Shown here: piece by piece, positions 8,383-15,058 of the stretch
Layout of the letters: the number at the start of each line of letters is the position of its first letter
Numbering within the stretch: position 1 is the stretch's first letter
From: Bacteroidia bacterium
GTDB lineage: Bacteria; Bacteroidota; Bacteroidia; Bacteroidales; F082
DNA length: 58,900 nt
Direction of reading: 5' to 3'
Assembly: GCA_021287165.1 (NCBI GenBank)
Contig: JAJTAY010000042.1
Span: 1-58,900 of the forward strand
Notes under the pieces: model-generated
What the model saw: only the letters and a program-made list of their open reading frames with translations
The model's database searches: none
Told to the model about the DNA's origin: nothing
Made by a program: the position numbers and the translations under genes

Positions 8383-8596
8383 GGTCGGATTTGTCGACGG
8401 TGAGTTTGGCGGAGAGTGCTACGAGAAAGGCGCCAGTGGGTACTACCCAGGCTGGGAGCGATACAGTAAGTAGTGGTAAAGTGGTGGCGGCAATGCCTAC
8501 ACCAAGCGAAATGTCGGTGAGTGCCCGGTAAGCGCGAGGACTGCGAGCAGTCCAGCGGCGAATGGCCAATTCGATGAGGGTTGTGAGTTTGTCCAT
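8354..8596 (-). CDS. Holin-like small membrane protein
   Basis: An 80-residue protein with a charged N-terminus, then two hydrophobic segments (about residues 27-47, ISLGVGIAATTLPLLTV, and 49-66, AWVVPTGAFLVALSAKL) separated by a short turn, and a short polar tail. Size, topology and position directly downstream of an endopeptidase gene fit a class II holin, which would form membrane lesions that release the endolysin. Holins share little sequence, so the call rests on topology and context. The C-terminal PTPNP residues are encoded by the heptad repeat, showing that the repeat has grown into the end of the reading frame. Confidence 0.6.
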   Translation of the reverse strand: MDKLTTLIELAIRRWTARSPRAYRALTDISLGVGIAATTLPLLTVSLPAWVVPTGAFLVALSAKLTVDKSDPPSSPTPNP

Positions 8597-8614
8597 TGGA
8601 TACAGGTGTTTCAG

Positions 8615-9112
8615 TTAATAATTCCAACGTGCTTTTTGTGGTCGGTTGTCGAAATGGGCAAAGCCAATACTGATGAGTCTGCCAGCTTTTAAAATTGGGG
8701 GCTTCATGGCAAAGCCGCCCGTCCAAGAAGGCTCGTATTTCTTTTTAATGTGATGCATAATCGCAACAAGCTCAGCGTCTGAAAGGGCATTGGAAACTGG
8801 GTAAAGATCGAGTGCTGCTCCAACAGTGTGCTGACTTAATCCTGTGCGCTGACGGAGATGTTCCCACTTCAGGCAACGGAAACCTGATGAAACGGCAAGT
8901 GTAAATGTGGAGTAAGGCCGGGAACAGAATGTGGACTGCAGGTCCAAAATAATCTGATCGACTTTGCTGCATAGATCAACATATCGGGATTCATTTTTAA
9001 GGTATTCGTCGATATGCTGCCAGTTTAGTTGCCTGGCCTCAAGGGGTAAGGCAGTGCCTTGTATGACTTGATGACGGGTGAAAAAACGGCTTAAGGGTTT
9101 GTCGGGTAGCAT
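8615..9112 (-). CDS. Peptidase M15-type endolysin
   Basis: A 165-residue protein of the peptidase M15A (D-Ala-D-Ala carboxypeptidase-like) family used by many phages as a cell-wall hydrolase. The zinc-binding and catalytic motifs are SSGFRC (about 84-89), SQHTVGAALDL (about 104-114, with His and Asp ligands) and GFAHFD (about 149-154, third ligand). There is no signal peptide, so it would need a holin for release, and a holin-like gene follows 18 bases downstream. The substrate is inferred to be the peptide cross-links of peptidoglycan. It is 165 residues long, the usual length for such single-domain enzymes. Confidence 0.85.
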   Translation of the reverse strand: MLPDKPLSRFFTRHQVIQGTALPLEARQLNWQHIDEYLKNESRYVDLCSKVDQIILDLQSTFCSRPYSTFTLAVSSGFRCLKWEHLRQRTGLSQHTVGAALDLYPVSNALSDAELVAIMHHIKKKYEPSWTGGFAMKPPILKAGRLISIGFAHFDNRPQKARWNY

Positions 9113-9228
9113 GGGTTGGGGGTTAGGGGTTGGGGGTTGGGGGTTAGGGGTTGGGGGTTGGGGGTTAGGGGTTGGGGGTTGGGGGTTAGGGGTTGGTGAA
9201 TGGTGAATGGTGAGTGGTGAGGTTCGAG
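9113..9228. repeat. Heptanucleotide repeat block B
   Basis: A 21-base higher-order unit made of three heptads (GGGTTAG, GGGTTGG, GGGTTGG) is repeated about four times and passes into GTGAATG-type heptads. The plus strand would form G-quadruplexes. It fills the gap between the endolysin gene and the XhlA-like gene. Confidence 0.9.
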
Positions 9229-9245
9229 AACGGACGGTTGGGGGT

Positions 9246-9587
9246 CTAGGGGAGGAAGTGGAGGATAAGGGCTACGAGTGTGTTGATGATGGCAGTGGCA
9301 ATGATAATCCAGTTGCGGACGGACTTCTTGATGTTGGCCAGTTCGTGCTGCCTAGCGCGAAGTTCCATGATCGTCTGGGTGTGAGGACAGGTTAAAGCGT
9401 GTACTGTGGTGACCTTCTCAAGCTCAGAAACACGTTTGACTGTATCGGAAACTGTACCGTTCTGCCGCGTGATCTTTGCATCAATATTTTCCAGATTGTT
9501 GATGATAAGCTGCATCTTGGCCTGCTGAAGCTCGGAAAAGTGCTGAATGGCTGCGTTGATGGCTTCTTTGACTTGTTGATTGGTCAT
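9246..9587 (-). CDS. XhlA-like membrane-anchored coiled-coil protein
   Basis: A 113-residue protein: helical, coiled-coil-like residues 1-75 (AINAAIQHFSELQQAK, ENIDAKI, VSELEKV) followed by a charged segment and one C-terminal membrane helix (about residues 92-111, WIIIATAIINTLVALILHFL). This matches the XhlA/haemolysin-accessory type of phage lysis protein, which acts with a holin. It lies between the tail genes and the endolysin in the same transcription direction, which is where such genes occur. Sequence identity is too low to be certain. Heptad repeat blocks flank it on both sides. Confidence 0.6.
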   Translation of the reverse strand: MTNQQVKEAINAAIQHFSELQQAKMQLIINNLENIDAKITRQNGTVSDTVKRVSELEKVTTVHALTCPHTQTIMELRARQHELANIKKSVRNWIIIATAIINTLVALILHFLP

Positions 9588-9589
9588 GG

Positions 9590-9683
9590 TTGGGGGTTGG
9601 TGAGTGGTGAGTGGTGAGTGGAGGTTTTTGGGGGTTGGGGGTTAGGGGTTGGGGTTAGGGGTTGGGGGTTGGGGGTTAGGGGG
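9590..9683. repeat. Heptanucleotide repeat block C
   Basis: In-phase heptads of the GGTGAGT and GGGGGTT/GGGGTTA types fill the gap between the start of the XhlA-like gene and the end of the second tail gene. The tail gene stop lies at its right edge. Confidence 0.85.
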
Positions 9684-10520
9684 TTATCGGTGGGGTGAAG
9701 TGCCTGGGGATTGTATAAGCCAGGTGTTGTGGTTAATGCAGATCAGTCGGACGGGACGATATTGGACAAGGTTGAGGTCGGTGGATGTGTGAATGGTTTG
9801 TTCACCACCCTGGATGATGGTTTCGTCGGGGAGAAAGTTTAGGTATGCGGGAATGTTGGTCATGAGGCAGATGTCGTAGGTACTGCCAATTTCGAAGGGA
9901 TCTGTACCGAGGTGATTTTGATGCGGAATGTTAATTGTAAACACATCAGTACGGTTACGGGTGTCGAGTTCTGCATAAAGAAGGATGAGCGTGTTTTTTA
10001 GCCTGGGAATCAGGTCGTAAATATCAATTACAGGATTTTCAGCGATAATTTGCGTGTTCCGGGCGTTGATGAGGTCGATCACATCCTGTTCGCTGAGGAG
10101 TTCGGCAGGTGGCGTGTTGGAAGCTCCAAATGAGGTCCAGGGAGACCATGAACTGCCCAGTTTGCGGCGGTGCCACATTATCGAGCCAGATCCGTCGGTG
10201 TTGGAGGCATAATAGATTTGCACGATCATGGATTTGATGTCGTAAACCTGTAGTATGGCCGGATATGAGGAAGATGGGCTATTGGAATAGCCTTGGCCTG
10301 TAGGCAGGTCGTAGTAGCCGGTAGTGGTGATTTCGTTGATGTTTGATTGATCGGGTAGTGTTGCCATGAGCAGGAAGGCGGGTTTCCAGGCCAGGAGTCC
10401 ATTGACAGGGTTTTGGGTGAGCGCATAGCCGACATCGGGGGGCTTGCCGAGGTTCACCTCAGTGAATGCAAGGCCCGAGGTTGCGTTGTTTTGGAATAAG
10501 ACAAGGTCGTATTGTGCCAT
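9684..10520 (-). CDS. Phage tail-associated protein, second copy
   Basis: A 278-residue protein whose first 45 residues resemble those of the gene just upstream (MAQYDL, SGLAFTEV, LGKP, TQNPVNG), so both probably share an N-terminal attachment module for the tail. The middle (residues 70-140) resembles the pyocin/phage tail-knob sequence type: TTTGYYDLPTGQGYSNSP, then YYASNTDGSGSIMWHRRK and SWSPWTSF. The C-terminal half is beta-rich without a named family. It lies 12 bases after the upstream tail gene, so they are cotranscribed. It is likely a receptor-binding or fibre-tip protein; the exact role is inferred. Confidence 0.65.
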   Translation of the reverse strand: MAQYDLVLFQNNATSGLAFTEVNLGKPPDVGYALTQNPVNGLLAWKPAFLLMATLPDQSNINEITTTGYYDLPTGQGYSNSPSSSYPAILQVYDIKSMIVQIYYASNTDGSGSIMWHRRKLGSSWSPWTSFGASNTPPAELLSEQDVIDLINARNTQIIAENPVIDIYDLIPRLKNTLILLYAELDTRNRTDVFTINIPHQNHLGTDPFEIGSTYDICLMTNIPAYLNFLPDETIIQGGEQTIHTSTDLNLVQYRPVRLICINHNTWLIQSPGTSPHR

Positions 10521-10532
10521 GGTTTTAAAATT

Positions 10533-11525
10533 TTAGGATCCGGCTCCGGACCAGTTGGCCATTGGCAAGCGACGCCATGCGTTTGTGCCTACGCAGATGT
10601 AGAGGTAATTGGCGGAATAAGCCATTTGGCCGGCGGAACCTACGGCTGTTGAGTCGGCCGGTGCGCTGCGCCAGGAGTGCCTGGCATCGAGTTCGGTTTG
10701 AAGGTTGGTAATCTTGCTGATAGCGAGGTTTGGTATTCGGGCATCGGCAAAAGTGCCTGAGGTTATTTTGGCTGCATCCAGTGAGGGTATGCGGGCAGCA
10801 TCGAAGCTACCAGAAGTAATTTTAGCTGCATCAAGGGAAGGAACATCAGAGGCAGCCAGTGAAGCTCCTGCAATGACACGCCCTTTAGCATCGACGGTTA
10901 CTTTAGGATAGGTTCCGGCGGTTACGCCTGAACTGGCGAGGGTAAGAGCAGCGGAGACATTGGCAGATCCGTCGAAGCTGACGCTCCATGTGGCATCGCC
11001 GGTTGAAGCAATGCTGCGGGCGGTTGCAAGTTTGGTAGCCGTATCGGCATTTCCGGCAGTTGGGCTGATTTCGATGTAGGCACTCCCACTCCAGCGGTAA
11101 ATTTTATTGGTATCGATGGCGGTATAAATCTTACCCTGTTCGCCTGAGCCCGGGAATGCAGCAAGGTTGGCGTATTCGAGCACATCGTCAACGTAGGAAG
11201 GAAGCTGAGAAGCCGGCACCTTGCCGGTAGCGTCGAGTTCGGCGAGGCCGTTGGCGACGCCTTTGAGGGAAGTGGAGAGCTTGGCATCGAGGGAAGTTTG
11301 CAAGTTGGCGATGTCGTTGATTGCATGGCCGTGTGCCGATGGGTTGAAAGTGGATGGTTTGCCGGTGATATGCGACCAGTCGGCCCATTGCCATGAAAGT
11401 GCACCGCTGACAGGGTCCTGGGTAAGGTATTGGTTGGCAGATGTGGGTTTGCCGAGTATGGCCTCGGAAAACTGAATGCCTGAGGCTGCATCGTTGCGGA
11501 CAAAATGAAGGTCGAATTGTGCCAT
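10533..11525 (-). CDS. Phage tail fibre protein
   Basis: A 330-residue tail-fibre-like protein. The N-terminal 45 residues match the downstream gene. A collagen-free shaft follows with repeats characteristic of tail fibres: SLDAAKITSGSFDAARIP and then SLDAAKITSGTFADARIP (about residues 231-265). The segment around YANLAAFPGSGEQGKIY and NKIYRWSGSAYIEI (about 115-155) is a common fibre module. The C-terminus (residues 285-330) carries LYICVGTNAWRRLPM, a short tip domain. The protein would trimerise and bind a cell surface. I see no reverse transcriptase or template repeat nearby, so it is not a diversity-generating target. Its neighbours are lysis genes; no baseplate gene is present. Confidence 0.8.
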   Translation of the reverse strand: MAQFDLHFVRNDAASGIQFSEAILGKPTSANQYLTQDPVSGALSWQWADWSHITGKPSTFNPSAHGHAINDIANLQTSLDAKLSTSLKGVANGLAELDATGKVPASQLPSYVDDVLEYANLAAFPGSGEQGKIYTAIDTNKIYRWSGSAYIEISPTAGNADTATKLATARSIASTGDATWSVSFDGSANVSAALTLASSGVTAGTYPKVTVDAKGRVIAGASLAASDVPSLDAAKITSGSFDAARIPSLDAAKITSGTFADARIPNLAISKITNLQTELDARHSWRSAPADSTAVGSAGQMAYSANYLYICVGTNAWRRLPMANWSGAGS

Positions 11526-11545
11526 ACTAGGGATATTTTATTGGT

Positions 11546-11929
11546 TTATAAAGATTTCTGCGGGAAATTGTCTGCCGGCTGGTACCACACTTCACACTTC
11601 AGGGTGATGATGGGCTTGTTGTTTTCGATCATGAAACGAATGATTTGGGAAAGTCGATGGACATCGAGGCGCACACCGATGGCGACTTCGCGCTCGTTTT
11701 CGAGGGATTCAATGATTTCGCGCACTTGAGTAAGATTGTTGGCGATGGCATCGGAAAGCATGGTTTTAAGTTCGGGGAGAGGATGATGCGTTGTTGTAAT
11801 TTCATCTCTACCGGACAATCTGTTTGTGGTTTGGAGATCAGGGATGAGGGTTGCCGGTGCTGCTTCCCTGTTAGGTGGGGTTTCCGATTGGAGTTGTGGG
11901 CTTGGTTTAGAGGTTTTCGTGTGTGCCAT
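11546..11929 (-). CDS. Hypothetical protein of the phage-like block
   Basis: A 127-residue protein I do not recognise. The first 50 residues are low-complexity and polar (Pro, Thr, Ser rich). Residues 52-90 are helical and coiled-coil-like (ELKTMLSDAIANNLTQVREIIESLENERE), and the last 30 are beta-rich (KPIITLKCEVWYQPADN). The start at 11929 was chosen over an upstream in-frame ATG at 12055 because the extension is low-complexity and overlaps the preceding gene entirely. The chosen start overlaps the 52-residue gene by 23 bases. It may be a structural or chaperone protein for the adjacent fibre, by position only. Confidence 0.5.
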   Translation of the reverse strand: MAHTKTSKPSPQLQSETPPNREAAPATLIPDLQTTNRLSGRDEITTTHHPLPELKTMLSDAIANNLTQVREIIESLENEREVAIGVRLDVHRLSQIIRFMIENNKPIITLKCEVWYQPADNFPQKSL

Positions 11930-12065
11930 GGTTGTTGAATTTTGATAAAGTGGTTCGTTTCCAGAGACCGTTGACGCGGTGGTAGATGAAATCGTCGCCT
12001 TTGTACCATGTTGCTCCTGGCGGCGATGGTGGATCGGTGGAGGAAAATGGTTCATGATCGTTCAT
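11907..12065 (-). CDS. Small phage-like protein (52 residues)
   Basis: The core GATWYKGDDFIYHRVNGLWKR resembles the short fibre-associated modules that end in a VNG.WKR motif in phage structural proteins. The open frame extends further upstream through the heptad repeat to 12233, but that part is Pro-Thr-Asn-Gln low complexity, so the start MNDHEP at 12065 is preferred. It overlaps the next gene by 23 bases. No signal peptide or membrane helix is seen. Confidence 0.45.
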   Translation of the reverse strand: MNDHEPFSSTDPPSPPGATWYKGDDFIYHRVNGLWKRTTLSKFNNHGTHENL

Positions 12066-12120
12066 AATACCAAGGTTGGTGCGTATAAGCTGAAAGCGGC
12101 GCTGGATAGAAAAGATAGAG

Positions 12121-12300
12121 GAGGTTTTGGGGGTTAGGGGTTGGGGGTTAGGGGTTGGGGGTTGGGGGTTGGGGGTTGGGGGTTGGGGGTTGGGGGTTGG
12201 GGGTTGTATGAGGAAGTGGGCGATGCGTTTCATGGTTGGGGGCGGTGATTGGTGAGTGGTGAATGGTGAGTGGTGAGTGGGAGTTGTTGGGGGTTGGGGG
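12121..12300. repeat. Heptanucleotide repeat block D
   Basis: The longest and purest block: a run of about ten GGGGGTT/GGGGTTA heptads (about 12128-12207), then a short unique stretch, then GTGAGTG/GTGAATG heptads. It lies in the 12066-12413 gap between the 52-residue gene and the 286-residue gene. Two open frames running through it encode only Pro-rich repeats and are not called as genes. Confidence 0.9.
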
Positions 12301-12413
12301 TTGATCAGGTAATAAGATTTGATTTATCTCACGTGATTTCTGTAGGATTGGATGATTTTTGGGCATAAAAAAAGCACGGCGGTGCCGTGCCTGGTAGAGG
12401 TTCTGGTTCATAA

Positions 12414-13274
12414 TCAGAGTTTTATTTCCTGGTCGGCTTTGGGCCTGCTCTCAGGACGGGATGCGCTTAGATAAGTACGTACAGTGTCGAAACTTAGATT
12501 CTGGCCGGATTCGTCGTGGAAGTTATCGCAAATAAACTGCGCGGCCTCAGTGATCGACCAGGGCAAAAGGGTTTCTCCTTCAGGGGTGCGGTGGTTCATC
12601 CCTTTGAAGAAAAGGTCGCACAACACCTTAATCCTGCCTTTGAAAGGCATCTTACGCACTCCCCTGCCCTGCCTCTGTCGCCGGAGTTCGTTGAATTCGC
12701 GGGTCTTTGTGAGTCTTTCAATTTCGAGCTCGCAAAGTTTGTCGAAGCTCGGTTGGTTTGGGTTGACAAAGTCAGGGGTGTCCTGTCGGTAGTCGTAAAT
12801 CTGATTTGTGAGGTAAGCTATCTTGTCTTCATGGACTTCATAAGTGCTTAGGGCAGTCTTCACCTCCTCAAAGTTGTAATGTCTTTTGCTGCTGTATGCG
12901 TTAAGGCGAGGATTCTTGGGAAGTCGGTGTTTGTCGGTTAACTTGTGGCGTAATAGATCAATTTGGGTTATTAGCTTGGTGTGACGGTGGCGGCGCTGGT
13001 TGTCGGAAAAGTGATGAGCGTTGAGCTTGATGAGTTTTTCAAGGTTGTTGAGCCAAAGAACTGGTTCGTTGACTCTGCTGCAGTGATGCTCGAGGAAGGC
13101 GGGTATCTCGGAAAGTCCTACACTAAGGACCTGGTTGAAAAGAATCTGACAGTACTGCTCATCGTTGAGTAGCACTGCCGAAAGGATGTCGAATTGGCTG
13201 TTTCCGGGAACTGCTGTGTAAGTGGTCTCGCGGAAAGTCAAAATCTCAAGCTGGCGGATGTTCTTCTTTTTCAT
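12414..13274 (-). CDS. Possible regulator at the head of the phage-like block
   Basis: A 286-residue basic, mainly helical protein with no signal peptide. I do not recognise a named domain. The C-terminal 60 residues (SITEAAQFICDNF, then SFDTVRTYLSASRPESRP) have the look of a DNA-binding segment seen in regulatory proteins of Bacteroidota mobile elements, and the region GVRKMPFKGRIKVLCDLFF is strongly basic. It is the first gene of the minus-strand block and is preceded by paired palindromes at 13450-13485. A regulatory role for the island is therefore likely, but it is not shown by the sequence. Confidence 0.5.
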   Translation of the reverse strand: MKKKNIRQLEILTFRETTYTAVPGNSQFDILSAVLLNDEQYCQILFNQVLSVGLSEIPAFLEHHCSRVNEPVLWLNNLEKLIKLNAHHFSDNQRRHRHTKLITQIDLLRHKLTDKHRLPKNPRLNAYSSKRHYNFEEVKTALSTYEVHEDKIAYLTNQIYDYRQDTPDFVNPNQPSFDKLCELEIERLTKTREFNELRRQRQGRGVRKMPFKGRIKVLCDLFFKGMNHRTPEGETLLPWSITEAAQFICDNFHDESGQNLSFDTVRTYLSASRPESRPKADQEIKL

Positions 13275-13449
13275 ATGGCGGTGGGATTCGGGAAATCAAG
13301 GAACGATAAAGGTTTTGTGAGTGTTATTTATTATATAATTGATTTTCTGATACTTACATTTATTCTTCAAAAGACTCAAACTACCAAATATAAACCAGCG
13401 AAAAAGGGAGCAGCGGAAAAAATGGGTGTAGTTATTAACATTTTATACT

Positions 13450-13485
13450 GACAAAATTGTCATGCATAGCGACATATTTTGTCGC
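13450..13485. promoter_or_regulatory. Twin palindromes upstream of the possible regulator gene
   Basis: Two short dyads: GACAA-AA-TTGTC at 13450-13461 and GCGACA-TATTT-TGTCGC at 13469-13485. They share a GACA/TGTC core and lie about 180-210 bases upstream of the possible regulator gene. A minus-strand TATATTTG (reverse complement at 13385-13392) could be the promoter, but no TTG is seen at the right distance. The rest of 13275-13694 holds no gene I can support; an A-rich and G-run stretch (13490-13510) follows the palindromes. Confidence 0.45.
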
Positions 13486-13694
13486 AAAAAAGCAGAGAAA
13501 GGGGGGGGAAATATTTTATGAAAAAAAATGGCTGAAAGCTTGGAAAGACGGTGTTTTTTGCGTAATTTCACGTCAGTTCAATGAGTTCTTTGCTGCTTTG
13601 GGTGGTCGAAAATTGAGGGTCTTATTCGGGGACAGTGATTTTCGGGGTTTGTAAGAATGTGATATTTAGTGGGATGTGAGGATGGGGTCGGGAG

Positions 13695-13707
13695 CCCCCT
13701 TCTCCGC
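13695..13707 (+). repeat. Right attachment repeat (attR candidate)
   Basis: CCCCCTTCTCCGC, identical to 5043-5055. Just upstream, GGGG-TCGGGAG-CCCC mimics the tRNA T-arm (GGGG stem, seven-base loop), so the similarity extends imperfectly beyond the 13 bases. Confidence 0.65.
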
Positions 13708-13708
13708 C

Positions 13709-13976
13709 AACCTAAAGCAGGCCCTCCCGAATTTTCGGGAGGGTTTTTGTTTTCAGGATACCGCCGTGCTTGCACGAGCGGTATAGCCTGAAAACAAAAA
13801 CAAGACATTCGAAGCGAGTCGTGCCTGCTTTAGGTTGAAGCCCCCTGCCCGGGGATCAGCGCAGCTAATCCCCAGCCGTGCCTGCACGAGCGGTATAGCC
13901 TGAAAACAAAAACAAGACGAGCGAAGCGAGTTGTGCCTGCTTTAGGTTGAAGCCCCCTGCCCGGGGATCAGCGAAG
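13709..13976. repeat. Nested palindrome and 112-bp tandem repeat
   Basis: AACCTAAAGCAGGC (13709-13722) is matched by its exact reverse complement at 13823-13836. Inside lies the terminator hairpin and a long imperfect hairpin (about 13748-13805) centred on CGTGC-TT-GCACG with ATACCGC/GCGGTAT and GTTTTCAGG/CCTGAAAAC outer arms. The segment 13763-13864 is repeated almost unchanged at 13875-13976 (period 112 bases). Further GC-rich partial dyads reach about 14090. No gene is visible between 13275 and 14145. Confidence 0.8.
13722..13748 (+). terminator. Displaced tRNA terminator
   Basis: CCCTCCCGAA (13722-13731) with TTCGGGAGGG (13734-13743), two-base loop, then five T. No gene ends here; its position directly after attR suggests it followed tRNA-Ser before the island inserted. 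Confidence 0.75.
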
Positions 13977-14145
13977 CCATTTCCCCCCAAATTTTTGTGG
14001 CGGGCTTGGGCTAATGGGGTATAAAGCCGAAGGCCTTTGCCAAATCGGTTGAAGCCTGCGCGCAGCGAAAACCCGCAATGATGAGTTGGATGAATCAAAC
14101 TTTCGATTTACAAACAGGTTTGTAAAGTCGGTCAATCACTCAAGC

Positions 14146-14958
14146 CTATTTTTTCGAAAAAGGCGAATCAGGTTCTTTGGCCATGTGGTTGAATACCAGC
14201 TTATCCACCAGACCTGGGAAAAATTTATTGAGCCAAACTGTAAGCTTGCCCTGTCGAGTGAGCACAATGGCGTTACGACGTTTTTCTATTGCGTCGAGCA
14301 CATACACGGCCACTTCTTCGGCAGTCATCATTTTGCCTTCGTCACGCGGGGATTCTCCCTGTGATGAACCATTTGCCGCCAGGGCTGTATTACGGATGTT
14401 GCTGGCTGTAAATCCCGGGCAAGCAATGAGCACATGAAGCCCATTATGAAGGTTCTCAATGCGTAAAGCCTCCAGAAAACCCTGCATGGCAAATTTTGAA
14501 GCAGAATAACCTGTTCGGCCCGGCAATCCCTTGTATCCGGCAATGGACGAAATACCGGCAACAGTACCTTTACTTTTCAGCAAATAAGGCAGGGCATATT
14601 TTGCGCAGTACACCGTTCCCCAGAAGTTGATATCCATAACTTTCCGAATGACTTCAAGATCAAGATCGAGCAGCAATGCCCGCATCGATATCCCTGCATT
14701 ATTGATGAGCGCATCAATGGCGCCAAAATAGTCGAAAGAACGCTCCACAAAGTCTTTGCAATCGTCCTCTTGGCTCACATCACCCTCAAAGAGGAATACT
14801 TCGGCGCCCTTGTCCCTGCATAAGCCGGCCGTTTTCTCAAGCTCGTGCACATTACGTGCCATTATAGCCAGCTTTGCCCCGCGACTTGCGGCTTCAACTG
14901 CCAATGCCCTACCAATGCCCGAGGACGCACCTGTGATCAGGATCACTTTATCTTTCAT
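14146..14958 (-). CDS. Short-chain dehydrogenase/reductase
   Basis: Classical SDR oxidoreductase of 270 residues. The nucleotide-binding motif TGASSGIG is at 9-16, NNAG at 86-89, the catalytic Asn in MDINFWG at 111, Ser138, and Tyr151/Lys155 in the YSASK motif. The basic Arg35 in ARNV just after the second strand suggests NADP(H). The C-terminal 40 residues extend the usual fold (LNKFFPGLVDKLV), as in membrane-associated lipid or steroid-type SDRs, but the substrate cannot be told. It diverges from the aminotransferase gene; a TACTTTTG element (minus strand, 14978-14985) lies 19 bases before its ATG. Confidence 0.85.
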   Translation of the reverse strand: MKDKVILITGASSGIGRALAVEAASRGAKLAIMARNVHELEKTAGLCRDKGAEVFLFEGDVSQEDDCKDFVERSFDYFGAIDALINNAGISMRALLLDLDLEVIRKVMDINFWGTVYCAKYALPYLLKSKGTVAGISSIAGYKGLPGRTGYSASKFAMQGFLEALRIENLHNGLHVLIACPGFTASNIRNTALAANGSSQGESPRDEGKMMTAEEVAVYVLDAIEKRRNAIVLTRQGKLTVWLNKFFPGLVDKLVFNHMAKEPDSPFSKK

Positions 14959-15058
14959 GCTTTCCCTATTTTTTTGACAAAAGTAAGATTAACCGCAAAC
15001 TTACCTGATAACACACAGGACAAAGCGAAGCATTACCTTTGCATTAAAGAAATGTACG

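Larger units (their letters stand above)
5043..13707. mobile_element. tRNA-Ser-integrated island of about 8.7 kb
   Basis: The segment is bounded by a 13-bp direct repeat (CCCCCTTCTCCGC at 5043-5055 and 13695-13707) made of the tRNA 3' end. A tyrosine recombinase gene lies just inside the left end, the standard arrangement for tRNA-targeted integrative elements. A strong terminator directly after the right repeat (13722-13748) looks like the displaced original tRNA terminator, while the tRNA now reads into an island-borne hairpin at 5081-5110. Cargo is a small secreted protein on the plus strand, then a minus-strand block with tail-fibre and lysis genes and one unknown possible regulatory gene. 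No conjugation, capsid, portal, terminase or replication genes are visible, so it is either a satellite that relies on a helper, or a remnant. Confidence 0.7.

Noticed and set aside
10533..11525. Tail fibre as target of a diversity-generating retroelement
   Set aside because: No reverse transcriptase gene and no template/variable repeat pair was found in the island.
9113..12300. G-rich repeat blocks as a CRISPR array
   Set aside because: The units are 7 bases, degenerate and without unique spacers, and no cas genes are present.
8220..12300. Repeats as true telomeres of a linear replicon
   Set aside because: They are internal, interrupted by genes, occur in several unit types, and no terminal protein or resolvase is seen.
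12148..12411. 87-codon minus-strand frame through repeat block D
   Set aside because: More than half of the product is Pro-Thr-Asn-Gln repeat encoded by the heptads; no conserved part is left.
13457..13654. 65-codon plus-strand frame near attR
   Set aside because: No family features, spans a homopolymer G-run, and lies in the leader of the minus-strand regulator.
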